Of a stretch of 25,979 bases of DNA, positions 23,924 through 25,979 are shown in pieces. The position numbers were made by a program, and so were the translations under genes. This stretch comes from CADCVT01 sp035940955. GTDB taxonomy: Bacteria; Actinomycetota; Thermoleophilia; Solirubrobacterales; Solirubrobacteraceae. The stretch lies in NCBI GenBank assembly GCA_035940955.1, contig DASZEJ010000065.1, forward strand, positions 1 to 25,979, given 5' to 3'. How positions within the stretch are numbered: position 1 is the first letter of the stretch; every line of letters starts with the position of its first letter. The notes beneath the pieces are model-generated. The model was not told where the DNA came from, did not search any database, and worked only from the letters and a program-made list of their open reading frames with translations.

Positions 23924-25002
23924 GGAATGAACTGCGCCAGCTCGCGCAGGAACCGCGCGTTCTCCTCCGGCCGCCCGAACGTGACCCTGAGCGCGCCCTC
24001 GCGCCCGAGCCCCGCGCCGCCGCGCACCAGCACGCCCCGCTCCGCGAGCCCGTCGACGACGGCCTTCTCCTCCACGCCGTCGGGCAGGTAGAGCCAGCAG
24101 AAGTTCGCGTGCGACTCGGCGACCCTCAGCCCCAGCTCCTCCAGCCCGCTCTGCATCTCGACGCGCGCGACGACCGTCCTCTCGACACGCTCGGCGACCG
24201 CGTCCTGGTGCTTGAGGGCCTCGATCGCCGCGGCCTGCGCGGCGGCGTTGGCGAAGAACGGCTGGCGGACCTGGTCGACGGCCTTGACGAACCGCTCGCT
24301 GCCGCACAGCGCGAACCCGATCCGCAGCCCGGCGAGCCCGTAGACCTTCGAGAACGTCCGCATGAGGACGAGGTTCGGGTGCCGTTCGAGCAGGTCGATC
24401 GAGGCGTCGGGGTCGTCGAGCAGGCTGAACTCGCAGTACGCCTCGTCGATGATCAGCGCGACGTGCGGTGGGACCTTGTCGGCGAAGGCGGCGATGTCGG
24501 CGAGCGGCAGCGCCGTCGACGTCGGGTTGTTCGGGTTGCAGACGATGACGAGCCGCGTCGCGGCCGTGATCTCGGCGGCCATCGCGTCCAGGTCGTGCCG
24601 GTCCTCCGCGTCGAGGTCGACCTGGATCGCGCGAGCGCCGCTCGCCGCCGCCATGTGCGGGTAGACGCTGAAGCTCGGCCACGCGTAGACGACCTCCGCC
24701 CCCGGCTCCAGCAGCGCCTCCCCCGCGGCCAGCAGGACCTCCACGCTCCCGTTCCCGACCGCGATCCGGTTCACCGGAACCCCGTACCGGTCGCTCAAGG
24801 CCCGCCGCAGCTTCGCGCTCGTCGGGTCGGGATACCGGTTGAGGCTCGTGAGCGCCCGTTCGATCGCTGTGACGACCTCGGGAAGCGGCGGATCGGGCGA
24901 CTCGTTCGACGCGAGCATCGCGACGTCGTCGGGAAGCGCGTAGGCGCTCGCGGCCGGATAGACCGGGATGCGGCTGATGCGGGAGGCGAACTCGAGCGGC
25001 AC
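23920..25002 (-). CDS. hisC: Histidinol-phosphate/aromatic aminotransferase (HisC family)
   Basis: A 360-residue class I/II PLP aminotransferase. HisC-type features are LASNESPDPP near 30, YPDPTSAKLRRAL, GNGSVEVL, VCNPNNPTS (about 154-162), IIDEAYCEF (PLP Asp), and the Schiff-base Lys219 in RTFSKVYGLAGLRIG. It makes histidinol phosphate from imidazole-acetol phosphate or, in related enzymes, transaminates aromatic keto acids; the nearby chorismate/tyrosine genes make the latter possible. No other his gene is in the window. GTG 25002 lacks a Shine-Dalgarno; GACAAT six bases upstream may mark a leaderless start. Confidence 0.9.
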   Translation of the reverse strand: MPLEFASRISRIPVYPAASAYALPDDVAMLASNESPDPPLPEVVTAIERALTSLNRYPDPTSAKLRRALSDRYGVPVNRIAVGNGSVEVLLAAGEALLEPGAEVVYAWPSFSVYPHMAAASGARAIQVDLDAEDRHDLDAMAAEITAATRLVIVCNPNNPTSTALPLADIAAFADKVPPHVALIIDEAYCEFSLLDDPDASIDLLERHPNLVLMRTFSKVYGLAGLRIGFALCGSERFVKAVDQVRQPFFANAAAQAAAIEALKHQDAVAERVERTVVARVEMQSGLEELGLRVAESHANFCWLYLPDGVEEKAVVDGLAERGVLVRGGAGLGREGALRVTFGRPEENARFLRELAQFIP

Positions 25003-25240
25003 GGGGGGATTGTCGCAGGGGCCGGTCGCCGCGGGTTCGAACCCCCTCCGGCGCGCCGCTTTACAGATGGGTCAGGAGGCTTTACCTTCGTCCGTCCGAT
25101 GTCCGCGCTCGTCCGCGTCGCCCACTGGAACGTCAAGCCCGCCCCCGCTGCGGGCACGCCGTCGTTCCCGCGCGCCGGCGACGAGGCGCGGGCGGCCCTC
25201 GATTTGACCCCGCGCGGCTAAGCGGAACGGAGCGTGATCC
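25003..25240. other. Divergent intergenic region with a 12-bp palindrome
   Basis: This 238-bp gap separates hisC (minus) and the coiled-coil gene (plus). It contains GACAAT (25009-25014 on the minus strand) as a weak -10 for hisC and the perfect palindrome GGGTTCGAACCC at 25033-25044. A 40-residue frame from ATG 25099 to TAA 25221 has no good ribosome-binding site or conserved look and is not called a gene. GGAG at 25229-25232 serves the next gene. Confidence 0.6.
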
Positions 25241-25979
25241 ATGACTCCGTCCGCGGTGGTCGCGGGCGGGGTCCGGAAGGGCGCCCTCACCCGCGAGCTG
25301 GTCATCGAGAAGATCCTGCGCTGGAACGAGCTGTACGGCGAGCCGCCGTGCACCGCCGACTGGAACCCGTCGCTCGCGCGCTGGCGCGCGCAGGAGTGGC
25401 GGATCGAGCGCTACGTCCGCGGCGACCCCGCGACCGGTGAGCGCTGGCCGTCGGTGAACGCGGCGAAGCGCCACTTCGACGGGTCGTTCGACGCCGCCGT
25501 GCGCGCCGCCGGGCTCGTGCCGCACCGTCCGGGGCCTCGTCGCCGGCCGGCGCGGTCCGCGCTGCCCGACGTCGAGCAGCGGGCGCCGCAGGCGCCGCGC
25601 GAGGTCGAGGCCGAGCTGGCCGCGGCCGGCGCGCGCGTGCTCGAGGCCGAGCGCCGGACGCTGCGCGCGGAGGACCGCGTGCGGCGCGCCGTCGCGCGGG
25701 CCGAGCGGGCGGAGTCCGCGATCGCCGAGGCGCGCGAGCGCGCGCGTGGCGCCGAGCGCCGCGCGGCCGAGCGCATCCGGAACGCCGAGCGCGCGCAGCT
25801 CGCCCCTGCCCGCGAGGCGGAGCGGGCGGCTCGCGCCCGCGCCGCCGCCGAGGCCCGTGCGGCCGAGGCGGAGGCGCGCGCCGACCAGCTCGAGCGTGCG
25901 CTGCGCGCGGCCGACGCGCGCGCGGCCGAGGCCGACCGCCGCGCGGCGGCGGCTGAGGCCCGCGTGGCGGAGGTCGAGC
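25241..25979 (+). CDS. Coiled-coil protein with HNH-associated-repeat-like N-domain, 3'-truncated
   Basis: An open frame from ATG 25241 (GGAG eight bases upstream) runs off the right edge; 246 residues are visible. Residues about 16-94 (LTRELVIEKILRWNELYGEPP, TADWNPSLARWRA, RWPSVNAAKRHFDGSFDAAVRAAGL) look like the small Trp-rich helical repeat found next to HNH/homing endonucleases in actinobacteria (HNH_repeat-like), probably nucleic-acid binding. After an Arg/Pro linker, residues from about 120 on are a long Ala/Glu/Arg coiled coil with no visible end. I recognise no catalytic site. It may be a DNA-binding structural protein; its function is unknown and the family call is from pattern memory only. 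Confidence 0.75.
   Translation, partial: MTPSAVVAGGVRKGALTRELVIEKILRWNELYGEPPCTADWNPSLARWRAQEWRIERYVRGDPATGERWPSVNAAKRHFDGSFDAAVRAAGLVPHRPGPRRRPARSALPDVEQRAPQAPREVEAELAAAGARVLEAERRTLRAEDRVRRAVARAERAESAIAEARERARGAERRAAERIRNAERAQLAPAREAERAARARAAAEARAAEAEARADQLERALRAADARAAEADRRAAAAEARVAEVE

Noticed and set aside
24982..25060. Possible tRNA gene from the GGTTCGAACC T-loop-like sequence
   Set aside because: The T-stem has a C-C mismatch and no matching 5' acceptor strand, D-arm or anticodon arm is present on either strand.
25099..25221. Small protein of 40 residues on the plus strand
   Set aside because: No properly spaced ribosome-binding site and no recognisable composition; open frames of this length are expected by chance here.

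Overview
The window is a very GC-rich, gene-dense bacterial chromosome segment. The gene content (intact PriA, DUF3352 protein, der-cmk and aro clusters, Arg/Ala-rich proteins, many GTG/TTG starts, GTGA/ATGA gene overlaps, a c-di-AMP riboswitch before a cell-wall peptidase) suggests a high-GC actinobacterium. My best guess is a Thermoleophilia/Solirubrobacterales lineage (Conexibacter- or Solirubrobacter-like); this is inference, because no rRNA or tRNA is present to confirm it. Most of the window is chromosomal housekeeping. I see no transposase, integrase, phage gene or CRISPR array.

Layout. (1) 1-3615, minus strand: histidine kinase, LuxR-type response regulator, acpS, fabD and a fabH that runs off the left edge. 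This is a signalling pair read into a fatty-acid initiation cluster. (2) 3677-5206, minus: a YihY/UPF0761 membrane protein, then a small exported repeat protein, closed by a strong hairpin. (3) 5263-12776, minus: cmk, der, DUF3352, metK, MOSC and priA, a six-gene run in which every junction overlaps or abuts. (4) 12777-14776, plus: a c-di-AMP (ydaO-type) riboswitch, a secreted peptidoglycan-binding M23 peptidase and a perfect terminator hairpin. (5) 14777-15077: three 32-bp repeats with a palindromic core and a polypyrimidine tract. (6) 15078-18473, minus: DAHP synthase, prephenate dehydrogenase and EPSP synthase (chorismate and tyrosine synthesis). (7) 18673-23880, minus: ArsR regulator, SRPBCC protein, secreted alpha/beta hydrolase and secreted clan GH-D alpha-galactosidase. 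(8) 23920-25002, minus: an HisC-type aminotransferase. (9) 25241-end, plus: the start of a coiled-coil protein with a short globular N-terminal domain.

How it fits together. Regions 3 and 6 look like one ancestral aroF-tyrA-aroA-cmk-der block split by the oppositely oriented riboswitch-peptidase unit (inference). The strongest second-look items are the riboswitch, an in-frame 42-bp minisatellite that extends the N-terminus of FabH, a priA gene whose only sensible start is CTG in a CTGA overlap, a Leu replacing the expected Arg in the CMP kinase substrate loop, and the palindrome-bearing 32-bp repeats. I did not find a clearly new multi-gene defence or metabolic system.
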